From an uncultured SAR86 cluster bacterium (GTDB lineage Bacteria > Pseudomonadota > Gammaproteobacteria > Magnimaribacterales > D2472): a DNA stretch of 64,000 nt. The notes below the pieces were generated by a model. That model saw nothing but the letters and a program-made list of their open reading frames with translations, was not told where the DNA came from and did not search any database. The position numbers and the translations under genes are program-made. Below are positions 1 through 7,230 of the stretch, in pieces; the stretch's first letter is position 1; the number at the start of each line of letters is the position of its first letter. Location of the stretch: positions 1 to 64,000 of the forward strand of contig CAJQGY010000010.1 in NCBI GenBank assembly GCA_905478015.1. The letters are read 5' to 3'.

Positions 1-1601
1 CCAAATGCAATACCTCCATGAGGTGGGCATCCGGAAGATAGAGCATTTAAAAGAAAGCCAAATTTATTTTTTGCTTCTTTGTTGGATATTTTTAAAATAT
101 CAAAAACTGCTTTTTGCATCTCTTCTTGATAAATCCTTAGAGATCCTCCTCCAACCTCATAACCATTCAGAACAATATCATAGGCATAAGCTATTGCATT
201 TTCAGGCTGGTCAAGTAACTCATCTGCAGAACATTTAGGCAAGGTAAATGGATGGTGTAAAGATGTTAAATTATTCTGACTATTTTTTTCAAACATAGGG
301 AAGTTAACTACCCAGCATGGCGCCCATTCAGAAGAATATAAATCTAATTCTTCTCCTAATTTTTTTATTAAGCTACTCATAGATAAATTAACAGTATTTT
401 TAGGTCCAGCTCCGAAAAATACTAGGTCGCCCTTCTCAAGGTTAAGTTTTTCAATAATGCCTTCAACAGTCTGCTTATTTAAAAATTTTAAAATTGGAGA
501 TTGAAGGCCGTTATCAGTTCCATCTAGATCATTAATTTTTATATAAGCTAAACCTTTCGCTCCTAATTTTGAAACATACTTGGTATATTCATCAATCTTT
601 CCTCTGCTTAGAGAATTTCCGCCAGGAATTTTTAAAGCAACTACTCTAGATTTTGCATCCTTGGCTGGATTGGAGAAAACTTTAAACTCCTCATTTATCA
701 CCAAGTCAGAGATTTCAACTAAATGAAGAGGAATTCTTAAATCTGGTTTATCACATCCATATTTTTCTATTGAATCATGCCAATTGATAACTGGGAACTT
801 ATCGAGCTTATGGTCACAAAATTTTTCAATTAGTTCCTTAACCATACCTTCAGCTAGATCAAGAATGTAATCTTGGTCTATAAATGATGCTTCTATATCT
901 ATTTGTGTAAATTCTGGTTGTCTATCAGCTCTTAAGTCCTCATCTCTAAAACATCTAGCTACTTGATAATACTTATCAAGCCCTCCCATCATTAACATTT
1001 GCTTAAAGAGTTGAGGTGACTGAGGTAAAGCAAAGAAGTTACCAGGCTGAACTCTACTAGGCAATATGTAATCCCTTGCTCCTTCCGGAGTTGCTCTTGT
1101 TAATATAGGTGTTTCAATTTCATTAAAATCTCTATCATCTAGATAATTTCTTATAGTTGATGATATTTTAGACCTTGTAACAATCCTCTGATTCATATCA
1201 GGTCTTCTAAGGTCAAGTACTCTATTTTTTAATCTTACATCCTCATTAACCTCTTGGTAATCGTCAAGGGGAAAGACTGGAGTAGATGCTTTGCTAAGAA
1301 TTTTAATGGAATCAGCCTCAAGCTCAACTTCGCCAGTAATCATATTTGCATTAGATGTTCCCTCAAGTCTTTTGCTTACAGTTCCGCTAATTGATACTAC
1401 AAACTCATTCCTTAGGGTTTCAGCAATTGCAAATGATTCTTTGGACTCAGGGTTGAATACAACTTGGCAAATACCTTTAATATCTCTTAAATCTAAAAAA
1501 ATAACGCCCCCATGATCCCTTCTCTTGTGAACCCATCCACAAAGTGTTATTTGTTCTTTTAGATTTTTGGTAGTTATTTCACCACAATAATGTGATCTCA
1601 T
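1..1601 (-). CDS. aspS: Aspartyl-tRNA synthetase, partial (3' end outside window)
   Basis: Charges tRNA with aspartate in the cytoplasm. I translated the reverse strand from the ATG at 1601; it opens MRSHYCGE and continues with CGWVHKRRDHGG and a class II synthetase core, for example RNYLDDRDFNEIETP and the motif-2 region CFRDEDLRADRQPEF. About 533 codons are present and the stop lies beyond base 1. It is of the long bacterial AspRS type. His30 (1512-1514) and Gly81 (1359-1361) match the residues linked to a non-discriminating enzyme in Pseudomonas aeruginosa, where E. coli has Leu and Lys. Because gatCAB is present at 54-57 kb, this enzyme probably also makes Asp-tRNA-Asn. The gene lies 16 bases downstream of fmdB on the same strand, a common gammaproteobacterial pairing. 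Confidence 0.95.
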   Translation of the reverse strand, partial: MRSHYCGEITTKNLKEQITLCGWVHKRRDHGGVIFLDLRDIKGICQVVFNPESKESFAIAETLRNEFVVSISGTVSKRLEGTSNANMITGEVELEADSIKILSKASTPVFPLDDYQEVNEDVRLKNRVLDLRRPDMNQRIVTRSKISSTIRNYLDDRDFNEIETPILTRATPEGARDYILPSRVQPGNFFALPQSPQLFKQMLMMGGLDKYYQVARCFRDEDLRADRQPEFTQIDIEASFIDQDYILDLAEGMVKELIEKFCDHKLDKFPVINWHDSIEKYGCDKPDLRIPLHLVEISDLVINEEFKVFSNPAKDAKSRVVALKIPGGNSLSRGKIDEYTKYVSKLGAKGLAYIKINDLDGTDNGLQSPILKFLNKQTVEGIIEKLNLEKGDLVFFGAGPKNTVNLSMSSLIKKLGEELDLYSSEWAPCWVVNFPMFEKNSQNNLTSLHHPFTLPKCSADELLDQPENAIAYAYDIVLNGYEVGGGSLRIYQEEMQKAVFDILKISNKEAKNKFGFLLNALSSGCPPHGGIAF

Positions 1602-1617
1602 GTTTATTCCTCATTAA

Positions 1618-1896
1618 TTAAGTAATCTTATCTTGTTTATTGCCATTCTTGGAGTCAGTTGCCTTATTTACTAAAGATTTTTTTGAATTATCTTCTGAAA
1701 GATTCTTTTTTTTACCTGTTTTGAAATCTGTTTCATACCAACCAGACCCTTTTAATCTAAAGGAGGGAGCTGAAATTAACTTCTCAAGAGAATTTTTACC
1801 GCATTGAAGACATTTTTTAAGAGGTTCATCACTAAACTTCTGCAAAGTTTCTAGTTGATGTCCACAATTTGAACATTTATATTCATAAATCGGCAT
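1618..1896 (-). CDS. FmdB-family zinc-ribbon protein
   Basis: A small 92-residue protein starting MPIYEYKC. It carries a four-cysteine zinc ribbon (Cys8, Cys11, Cys29, Cys32) typical of the FmdB / CxxC_CxxC_SSSS regulatory-protein family. The middle part, around [15 protein letters not shown], is also family-typical. The C-terminal third is lysine- and serine-rich and low complexity. Its molecular role is not established. FmdB genes commonly sit just upstream of aspS in proteobacteria, as here, so co-transcription with aspS is likely. A perfect TATAAT lies upstream on this strand at 1919-1924. Confidence 0.85.
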   Translation of the reverse strand: MPIYEYKCSNCGHQLETLQKFSDEPLKKCLQCGKNSLEKLISAPSFRLKGSGWYETDFKTGKKKNLSEDNSKKSLVNKATDSKNGNKQDKIT

Positions 1897-1918
1897 ATGT
1901 CTTTAAAAAAAAGATAGA

Positions 1919-1924
1919 ATTATA
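1919..1924 (-). promoter_or_regulatory. Candidate -10 element for fmdB-aspS
   Basis: The reverse strand reads TATAAT here, 22 bases upstream of the fmdB start, in the 59-base gap between divergent fmdB and proS. No good -35 box is visible at 17-18 bases, so this is only a candidate. Confidence 0.35.
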
Positions 1925-1943
1925 AACCATAAGGATTTATTCA

Positions 1944-1949
1944 TATAAT
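1944..1949 (+). promoter_or_regulatory. Candidate -10 element for proS
   Basis: TATAAT ends only six bases before the proS ATG. If it is used, transcription would begin at or next to the start codon, giving a leaderless or nearly leaderless mRNA. This fits the absence of a Shine-Dalgarno sequence before proS. The -35 position (TATAAA at 1921-1926) is poor. Confidence 0.35.
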
Positions 1950-1955
1950 TAAAAG

Positions 1956-3230
1956 ATGTTATTTTCAAAATTACTAATACCTACATTAAAGGAAGCGCCT
2001 CAGGAAGCTGAAATTGTAAGTCACAAGCTTATGTTGAGAGCCGGAATGATAAGGAAAGTTGCTTCCGGGGTATATACATGGCTTCCATTGGGCCTAAAAG
2101 TGTTAAGAAAAGTTGAGGGTGAGGTAAGAACTGCAATGAATAATGCAGGTGCTCAAGAGGTATTGATGCCCATGGTTCAACCAAAAGAATTATGGAATGA
2201 AACCAATAGATGGGAAAAAATGGGAAAAGAACTTCTTCGTTTTCGAGATAGACATGATAGAGATTTTTGCTTGGGTCCAACTCATGAAGAAGTCATAACC
2301 GATCTAATAAGAAATAATGTAAGAAGCTACAAAGAATTACCAATCAATGCGTATCAGATACAAACTAAATTTAGGGATGAAATTAGACCTAGGTACGGTG
2401 TAATGAGAAGCAGAGAATTCATTATGAAAGATGCCTATAGCTTTAGTGTTAATGAAAAATGTTTAGATGAAAGCTACATTAATATGAGAAATGCATATAA
2501 ACAAATTCTCCAAAACATTGGATTGGATTTTAAAATAGTTAAAGCTGATTCTGGAGCAATAGGAGGAGATGCCTCTGAAGAATTTCATGTTTTAGCAGAG
2601 AATGGTGAAGATACTATTGCTATCAGCACCAATTCAGAGTTTGCAATCAATACAGAGCTTCTCCTTGAGGAAGGTGAGGATATTAAATCACTTGAAGGAA
2701 AGGATTCTCCAGATGGCAAAGGGATCATGCAAATAAAAAAAGGTATTGAAGTTGGCCATATTTTTAAACTTGGCCAGGTTTACTCTAATGATATGAATGC
2801 GAGCGTTCAATCTCAAGAGGGAAGATCTTCAACTCTTTACATGGGCTGTTATGGCATTGGTGTTTCAAGAATTGTTGCTGCTGCTATAGAGCAAAATAAC
2901 GACGAAAAAGGTATTGTATGGCCTGTTTCCATTGCTCCATTTGATGTCAATATTATTGCCATTGGTTTTGACAAAAATGAGAAGGTTGCAAATGCTGCTA
3001 CTGATCTATACGAAAAGCTTTCTAACCAAGGATATGATGTAATTTTAGATGATAGAAAGGCTGGCTTTGGAGCAAAAATTAAAGATTCTGAGTTAATTGG
3101 CATTCCTATGAATATAATAATTGGGAAATTGTATGTTGAGAAAAATGAAATAGAAATGAGAACAAGGGATGGTCAAATTTCCTTAGTTCAGATTGATGAC
3201 CTAGAGGTTATTTTTAATCATTTTAAATAA
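1956..3230 (+). CDS. proS: Prolyl-tRNA synthetase, short form without full editing domain
   Basis: Attaches proline to tRNA-Pro. The 424-residue protein has the class II core (TWLPLGLKVLRKVE; motif 2 around TKFRDEIRPRYGVMRSREF; motif 3 GCYGIGVSR) and a C-terminal anticodon-binding domain (DVILDDRKAGFGAKIKDSEL). E. coli ProRS has about 570 residues, because a roughly 180-residue editing insertion (INS) lies between motifs 2 and 3. Here that gap, from EFHVLAENGED to GIEVGHIFKLG, is only a few dozen residues, which matches the short form usual in Alphaproteobacteria. Editing of Ala-tRNA-Pro would then depend on a separate protein. The gene is monocistronic and converges on nfeD with only 7 bases between stops. 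Confidence 0.95.
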   Translation: MLFSKLLIPTLKEAPQEAEIVSHKLMLRAGMIRKVASGVYTWLPLGLKVLRKVEGEVRTAMNNAGAQEVLMPMVQPKELWNETNRWEKMGKELLRFRDRHDRDFCLGPTHEEVITDLIRNNVRSYKELPINAYQIQTKFRDEIRPRYGVMRSREFIMKDAYSFSVNEKCLDESYINMRNAYKQILQNIGLDFKIVKADSGAIGGDASEEFHVLAENGEDTIAISTNSEFAINTELLLEEGEDIKSLEGKDSPDGKGIMQIKKGIEVGHIFKLGQVYSNDMNASVQSQEGRSSTLYMGCYGIGVSRIVAAAIEQNNDEKGIVWPVSIAPFDVNIIAIGFDKNEKVANAATDLYEKLSNQGYDVILDDRKAGFGAKIKDSELIGIPMNIIIGKLYVEKNEIEMRTRDGQISLVQIDDLEVIFNHFK

Positions 3231-3237
3231 ACACTAA

Positions 3238-3519
3238 CTAATAATCATTAATATCTTTTGATGAATTATCTTTATAATACTTTTGAATTAAAAATGAAAT
3301 TGCTATTGAAAGCAACCCCCAGATAACAAGTGCATATGCCCAGCTAGCCAAAATTATGATTGAGGTTGATATCTGAATTTTATAAATAATTCCAATTAGA
3401 ATTGCAGCAAGACCTGCTGGTAGAAAAACAACAAAAGAGCCTATTAGAAATAGCTCAATAATTATTAAAATTGTTCCAAGTATTAACCAATTATTTGCAT
3501 TTTCAATTAAACCTATCAT
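3238..3519 (-). CDS. NfeD-like membrane protein
   Basis: A 93-residue, very hydrophobic protein with about three membrane helices (roughly residues 12-30, 34-46 and 52-78) and a short charged tail. It directly follows the SPFH protein gene with stop and start overlapping, the classic partnership of NfeD with a stomatin/QmcA-type protein. Most NfeD proteins carry a C-terminal soluble OB-fold domain. This one ends soon after the last helix and lacks it. NfeD is thought to partner SPFH proteins in membrane microdomains; the exact function is unknown. Confidence 0.75.
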   Translation of the reverse strand: MIGLIENANNWLILGTILIIIELFLIGSFVVFLPAGLAAILIGIIYKIQISTSIIILASWAYALVIWGLLSIAISFLIQKYYKDNSSKDINDY

Positions 3520-4436
3520 TACTTACTATCCTTATTTCCGGTTGCTCCCATTAGCAGTTCTATACTCCCTAATGCTTTAGTTATATCTGAAGGTACTACA
3601 AGTGTTTTTGTTTGATCAGATGATGCAAGTTTTGCCAATCCATCAACCTGTCTTTTCATTATTTCAAAGTCAACAGCTGGCTGACCATCATCTTTTATAG
3701 CCTTACCTAAAAGCATTGTTTGCTCTGCATCTGCTTCAGCTTTGACTTTAACTGCATATGCATCAGCATCAGCAGTGACTTTAACCGCCTCGGCTTCTTT
3801 CTGTGCCTCATATAATTGAGCGTCAGCATTTAGCTCAACACTTCTTCTGTCACCCTCAGCTTTTGCTATGGTTGCTCTTCTTTCTCTTTCGGCGTTTAAC
3901 TGTTGTCTTTGTGAATCTTTAGTTTGTTCATCTACTAAAACATCAAGTATCTCGGTTCTTGTAACTTCTACACCCCATATCTCAGCTGCTTTGCTAAGCC
4001 TTTCTTTAATTTCAAGATTCATTGATTCTCTAGAGGATTGGAGATCATCAAGCTCTAGTTTTCCAGCTGCAGATCTTATAACAGAAATTGCAGTGTTCTC
4101 TATAGCTGAATCAATATTTTTAATCCTATATACAGATTTAGATGCATCTAATACTCTAAAAAATACAGTTGAAACTAAACCGACCTCTACGTTGTCTTTT
4201 GTAATAACTGAAATTTGGAATTTAGGTAATTGTCTTTCTAGAATATCAACTTTATGAGCGACTCTATCCAAGAAAGGTATAATTATAGACAGGCCTGATT
4301 CTAGTGTCTTGGTGTATTTACCAAATCTTTCAATCACATAAACTTTTGATTGAGGAACTACCTTAACTGAAAGAAATAGAAATGATATTGATAAGAAAAA
4401 TAGGAAAGTTAAAAAAGCTTGAAATCCGGTAAACAT
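3519..4436 (-). CDS. qmcA: SPFH/band-7 protein (QmcA/stomatin-like)
   Basis: A 305-residue membrane-anchored scaffold protein. It has one N-terminal membrane segment (about residues 5-24), then the SPFH core starting VPQSKVYVIERFGKYTKTL, and an Ala/Glu-rich coiled coil (about residues 185-245) that drives oligomerisation. It ends with a region carrying IELLMGATG. Length and layout fit QmcA/HflK-like stomatins. The ATG is preceded by GGAG at good spacing. It is cotranscribed with nfeD. A 12-bp perfect palindrome lies between this gene and the upstream thiolase. The role is probably in membrane organisation or protein quality control (inference from family). Confidence 0.85.
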   Translation of the reverse strand: MFTGFQAFLTFLFFLSISFLFLSVKVVPQSKVYVIERFGKYTKTLESGLSIIIPFLDRVAHKVDILERQLPKFQISVITKDNVEVGLVSTVFFRVLDASKSVYRIKNIDSAIENTAISVIRSAAGKLELDDLQSSRESMNLEIKERLSKAAEIWGVEVTRTEILDVLVDEQTKDSQRQQLNAERERRATIAKAEGDRRSVELNADAQLYEAQKEAEAVKVTADADAYAVKVKAEADAEQTMLLGKAIKDDGQPAVDFEIMKRQVDGLAKLASSDQTKTLVVPSDITKALGSIELLMGATGNKDSK

Positions 4437-4459
4437 AAAAACTCCAAAATATGTATTAT

Positions 4460-4492
4460 TTTAAACAATATAACAGATTGATATTGTTTAAA
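4460..4492. repeat. Perfect 12-bp inverted repeat, 9-nt spacer
   Basis: TTTAAACAATAT at 4460-4471 and ATATTGTTTAAA at 4481-4492 are exact reverse complements around nine bases. The repeat lies between the thiolase stop and the qmcA start. It could form a hairpin in the mRNA or be a dimeric operator. No T-tract follows it, so it is not a standard terminator. Confidence 0.7.
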
Positions 4493-4523
4493 CATTTATC
4501 TAGAAAAAATTAATATATATAAA

Positions 4524-5702
4524 TTATATCTTTTTAATAATAGTTGCGTTTGCTGTGCCCCCTCCCTCACAAATAGCTTGAAGTGCATATTTACCATTTC
4601 TTCTTTCTAGCTCATGAAGAAGAGTTGTCATTAACTTAGTTCCAGTAGAACCAAGAGGGTGACCTAATGAAATTGCTCCACCATTTACATTTAATTTGGA
4701 CATATCCGCTTCTAATTCCGTAGCCCAAGCCAATGGCACAGGTGCAAATGCTTCATTTATTTCATATAAATCCATATCATGTATCGAAAGATCTAGATTT
4801 TTTAAAGCTGATATGGATGCTGGAATAGGACCTGTTAGCATGAATACAGGATCATCACCCACAACAGACAATGAAACTATTTCAGCTCTAGGGTCTATTT
4901 TGATCTTCTTAAGCCCAGCGTCATTGCAAACCATAATAGCAGATGCGCCATCAGTAATTTGACTAGCGTTTCCAGCAGTTATTAAACCATCTTCAATAAC
5001 TGTCTTAAGTCCCGATAAGGCCTCAATAGATGCATCATATCTAATACCTTCATCTTGATGAATAAGCAAGCCTGTATTTGCATCTGATTTTGATTGAATA
5101 GCTAGAATTTCTTTATTAAAAAATCCTTGTTCTGTGGCGTAAGCTGCTTTTTTGTGACTTGATAAAGCAAAATTATCTAGATCTTCTCTACTCAAATTCC
5201 ATTTTTTTGCAACAAGCTCTGCGCCTGTAAATTGTGAAAAAAATACACCTGGATATCTAGATTCAATACCCAAAGCATTGAATGGAAAGCCATGACCGGC
5301 ATCATAACCATCTTTTACACTTGCTCCAATTGGAACTAATGACATCACCTCGACACCTCCTGCAATGACAACATCCTGGGTCCCAGACATTACTGCTTGA
5401 GCTGCAAAATGAAGAGCTTGTTGTGAAGAACCACATTGGCGGTCGACTGAGGTTCCAGGAACTGATTCAGGCAATGAAGATGCTAGTATTGAATTTCGTG
5501 CAATATTTCCAGATTGAGCACCAACCTGATCGACGCATCCAAAAATAACATCATCTATATCTTTGGGATTAATACCTGAAGTACTAACTAGTTCGTCTAA
5601 AACAGCTGCTCCCATATCAGCAGGGTGCCAATTACTTAAGCTACCATTTTTTTTGCCGCCTGGTGTCCTAACTGCAGCTACGATATAAGCTTTCTCTGCC
5701 AT
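4524..5702 (-). CDS. Acetyl-CoA C-acyltransferase (thiolase)
   Basis: Catalyses thiolytic cleavage of 3-ketoacyl-CoA, or the reverse condensation of acetyl-CoA. Thiolase landmarks are present: the nucleophilic Cys in VDRQCGSSQQ, the GHPLG histidine near the C-terminus, and the final catalytic Cys in CEGGGTANA. It has about 392 residues, normal for the family. Two in-frame ATGs exist (5714 and 5702). I prefer 5702 because GAGGA lies six bases upstream and the protein then begins MAEKAYIVAAVRTP, as homologues do. It follows recA on the same strand. A 14-bp palindrome covers the ribosome-binding site and start. Substrate chain length cannot be told from sequence; no fadB-like partner is nearby. 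Confidence 0.9.
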   Translation of the reverse strand: MAEKAYIVAAVRTPGGKKNGSLSNWHPADMGAAVLDELVSTSGINPKDIDDVIFGCVDQVGAQSGNIARNSILASSLPESVPGTSVDRQCGSSQQALHFAAQAVMSGTQDVVIAGGVEVMSLVPIGASVKDGYDAGHGFPFNALGIESRYPGVFFSQFTGAELVAKKWNLSREDLDNFALSSHKKAAYATEQGFFNKEILAIQSKSDANTGLLIHQDEGIRYDASIEALSGLKTVIEDGLITAGNASQITDGASAIMVCNDAGLKKIKIDPRAEIVSLSVVGDDPVFMLTGPIPASISALKNLDLSIHDMDLYEINEAFAPVPLAWATELEADMSKLNVNGGAISLGHPLGSTGTKLMTTLLHELERRNGKYALQAICEGGGTANATIIKKI

Positions 5703-5737
5703 AATAATCCTCATAATAAACTAATGAGGATTATTAT
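5701..5737 (-). promoter_or_regulatory. 14-bp perfect palindrome over thiolase ribosome-binding site
   Basis: ATAATAATCCTCAT (5701-5714) and ATGAGGATTATTAT (5724-5737) are exact reverse complements around nine bases. On the transcribed strand the second arm contains the GAGGA Shine-Dalgarno and the first two bases of the chosen thiolase ATG. A folded mRNA would hide the start; alternatively a dimeric repressor could bind. No U-tract follows, so it is not an intrinsic terminator for recA. Confidence 0.65.
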
Positions 5738-5746
5738 AACAAATAT

Positions 5747-6766
5747 CTATTTTGTATCTTTAGATTTTGCTTTTGATGCAATGTAAGATGATCGTATTTC
5801 ATCAATCAAACCATCTCTAATTTTTACATTTTCTTTTAGGTAAAGGCTTGCTTTAACCTTTCCTTGACCAATTGTTTCGCCATTTATTTTGTAGAAAGCG
5901 CCTGACTTATCAACCAGCCCTAGTTTGTGGCCATAGTCTAAAATTTCACCTTCTTGGTTGATGCCTAGACCATACATTATTTGGAATTCTGCTTGTTTAA
6001 AGGGAGGTGATACCTTGTTTTTAACTACTTTAACTCTTGTCTCATTACCCATCACTTCATCACCTTCTTTAACTGAACCTATTCTTCTTATATCTAGACG
6101 AACTGATGAGTAAAACTTTAATGCATTACCACCAGTTGTTGTTTCCGGACTTCCAAACATAACACCAATTTTCATTCTAATTTGATTGATGAATACTACT
6201 GTTGCACCTGATCTTTGAATATTTCCAGTTATTTTTCTTAACGCCTGTGACATCAATCTAGCCTGAAGACCTACATGATGGTCACCCATCTCACCTTCTA
6301 TTTCCGCTCTTGGAACTAAGGCTGCTACCGAATCAATTATTACTAAATCAACACTTTTAGATTTTACTAACATATCAGCCACTTCTAGAGCTTGCTCACC
6401 TGTATCTGGTTGAGATAATAATAATTCGTCAACGTTCACCCCAAGTTTTTCAGCATACTGAGGGTCAAGTGCATGCTCTGCATCTATAAATGCGCAGGTA
6501 CCACCAGCTTTTTGGCATTGGGCTATTATTTGAAGAGTTAATGTAGTTTTTCCAGAAGACTCTGGTCCATATATTTCTGTTACCCTTCCTCTTGGAATTC
6601 CGCCAATTCCAAGCGCAATATCTAATCCTAATGATCCTGTTGAGATTGAAGGTATATCAATTAGTTCTTTATCACCCATTCTCATAACAGTTCCTTTCCC
6701 AAACTGACTATCTATATCAGCCAAAGTATCCTTTAATGATTTTTTCGTATCTTTTAATTTTGCCAT
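5747..6766 (-). CDS. recA: Recombinase RecA
   Basis: DNA strand-exchange protein and co-protease for LexA. It has 339 residues, starting [10 protein letters not shown]. The Walker A loop GPESSGKTT lies near residues 67-75. Other signatures are EHALDP, the conserved region [13 protein letters not shown], and [15 protein letters not shown] strong AAGGAGAT ribosome-binding site precedes the ATG. A near-consensus LexA operator overlaps its promoter, so it is almost certainly SOS-induced. No recX follows; instead a thiolase gene lies 45 bases downstream. fdxA is divergent upstream, which recalls the rpoS-fdxA-mutS-recA region of Pseudomonas with several genes removed. Confidence 0.98.
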   Translation of the reverse strand: MAKLKDTKKSLKDTLADIDSQFGKGTVMRMGDKELIDIPSISTGSLGLDIALGIGGIPRGRVTEIYGPESSGKTTLTLQIIAQCQKAGGTCAFIDAEHALDPQYAEKLGVNVDELLLSQPDTGEQALEVADMLVKSKSVDLVIIDSVAALVPRAEIEGEMGDHHVGLQARLMSQALRKITGNIQRSGATVVFINQIRMKIGVMFGSPETTTGGNALKFYSSVRLDIRRIGSVKEGDEVMGNETRVKVVKNKVSPPFKQAEFQIMYGLGINQEGEILDYGHKLGLVDKSGAFYKINGETIGQGKVKASLYLKENVKIRDGLIDEIRSSYIASKAKSKDTK

Positions 6767-6777
6767 TCTTATCTCCT

Positions 6778-6797
6778 TACTGTATGTATATACAGTA
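6778..6797 (-). promoter_or_regulatory. LexA operator (SOS box) of recA
   Basis: CTGTATGTATATACAG (6780-6795), flanked by TA on both sides, fits the gammaproteobacterial CTGT-N8-ACAG consensus. The extended 20-mer differs from the ideal at a single central base. It sits 11 bases upstream of recA and overlaps the -10 box. Confidence 0.93.
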
Positions 6798-6823
6798 TAG
6801 TCTTATATTTAAAATAAATACAA
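6794..6823 (-). promoter_or_regulatory. recA promoter
   Basis: On the reverse strand, -35 TTGTAT (6818-6823) and -10 TATACT (6794-6799) are separated by 18 bases. The -10 overlaps the LexA box, a normal arrangement for LexA repression. Confidence 0.75.
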
Positions 6824-6855
6824 CTTTAATTAAAATTTTATATATTTTTTATCCT

Positions 6856-6893
6856 TAATAACTTAAAGTCTTTTTTTTAAATTTAAGTTATTA
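6856..6893 (+). repeat. Perfect 12-bp inverted repeat upstream of fdxA
   Basis: TAATAACTTAAA (6856-6867) and TTTAAGTTATTA (6882-6893) are exact reverse complements with a 14-base T-rich spacer. The repeat ends 10 bases before the fdxA ATG. It is probably an operator or a 5' hairpin of fdxA; I could not match it to Fur or IscR site consensus. Confidence 0.65.
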
Positions 6894-6903
6894 TTTCTAT
6901 CTT

Positions 6904-7227
6904 ATGACATTTGTAGTTACTGAGTCTTGTATAAAGTGTAAATACACAGATTGTGTTGAAGTTTGTCCAGTTGATTGTTTCTATGAGGGACCTGATTTCT
7001 TAGTCATCCACCCGGATGAATGCATAGATTGCGCTTTATGTGAGCCTGAATGCCCTATTGATGCGATTCTTTCTGAGGATGAGCTGCCTGATGACCAGAT
7101 AGAATTTATTGAAATTAATGCAAGGCTATCAGAGGTATATGAGAATATTGTTGAATCTAAGGATCCACTTCCAGAAGCTAAAAAGTTTGAAACAGTTCTT
7201 AATAAAAGAGAGCTTTTAGACCTATAG
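6904..7227 (+). CDS. fdxA: 7Fe ferredoxin FdxA
   Basis: A soluble electron carrier with one [3Fe-4S] and one [4Fe-4S] cluster. In the 107-residue protein, the first cysteine group is in [17 protein letters not shown] and the second in [13 protein letters not shown] (Cys40, 43, 46, 50), matching the Azotobacter-type FdI/FdxA pattern. The rest is acidic, with a C-terminal extension typical of FdxA. The physiological partner is not clear from context. Divergent from recA and convergent with the DUF368 gene. In Pseudomonas, fdxA sits immediately after rpoS; here rpoS is absent from the position. Confidence 0.93.
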   Translation: MTFVVTESCIKCKYTDCVEVCPVDCFYEGPDFLVIHPDECIDCALCEPECPIDAILSEDELPDDQIEFIEINARLSEVYENIVESKDPLPEAKKFETVLNKRELLDL

Positions 7228-7230
7228 CTT

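Noticed and set aside
3868-4257. A 129-codon open frame antisense to qmcA
   Set aside because: Its serine/leucine-rich composition is the mirror of the qmcA coiled coil; no independent support.
4460-4492. Palindrome considered as an intrinsic terminator of the thiolase gene
   Set aside because: The stem is almost pure A/T and no T-tract follows it, so termination would be weak.
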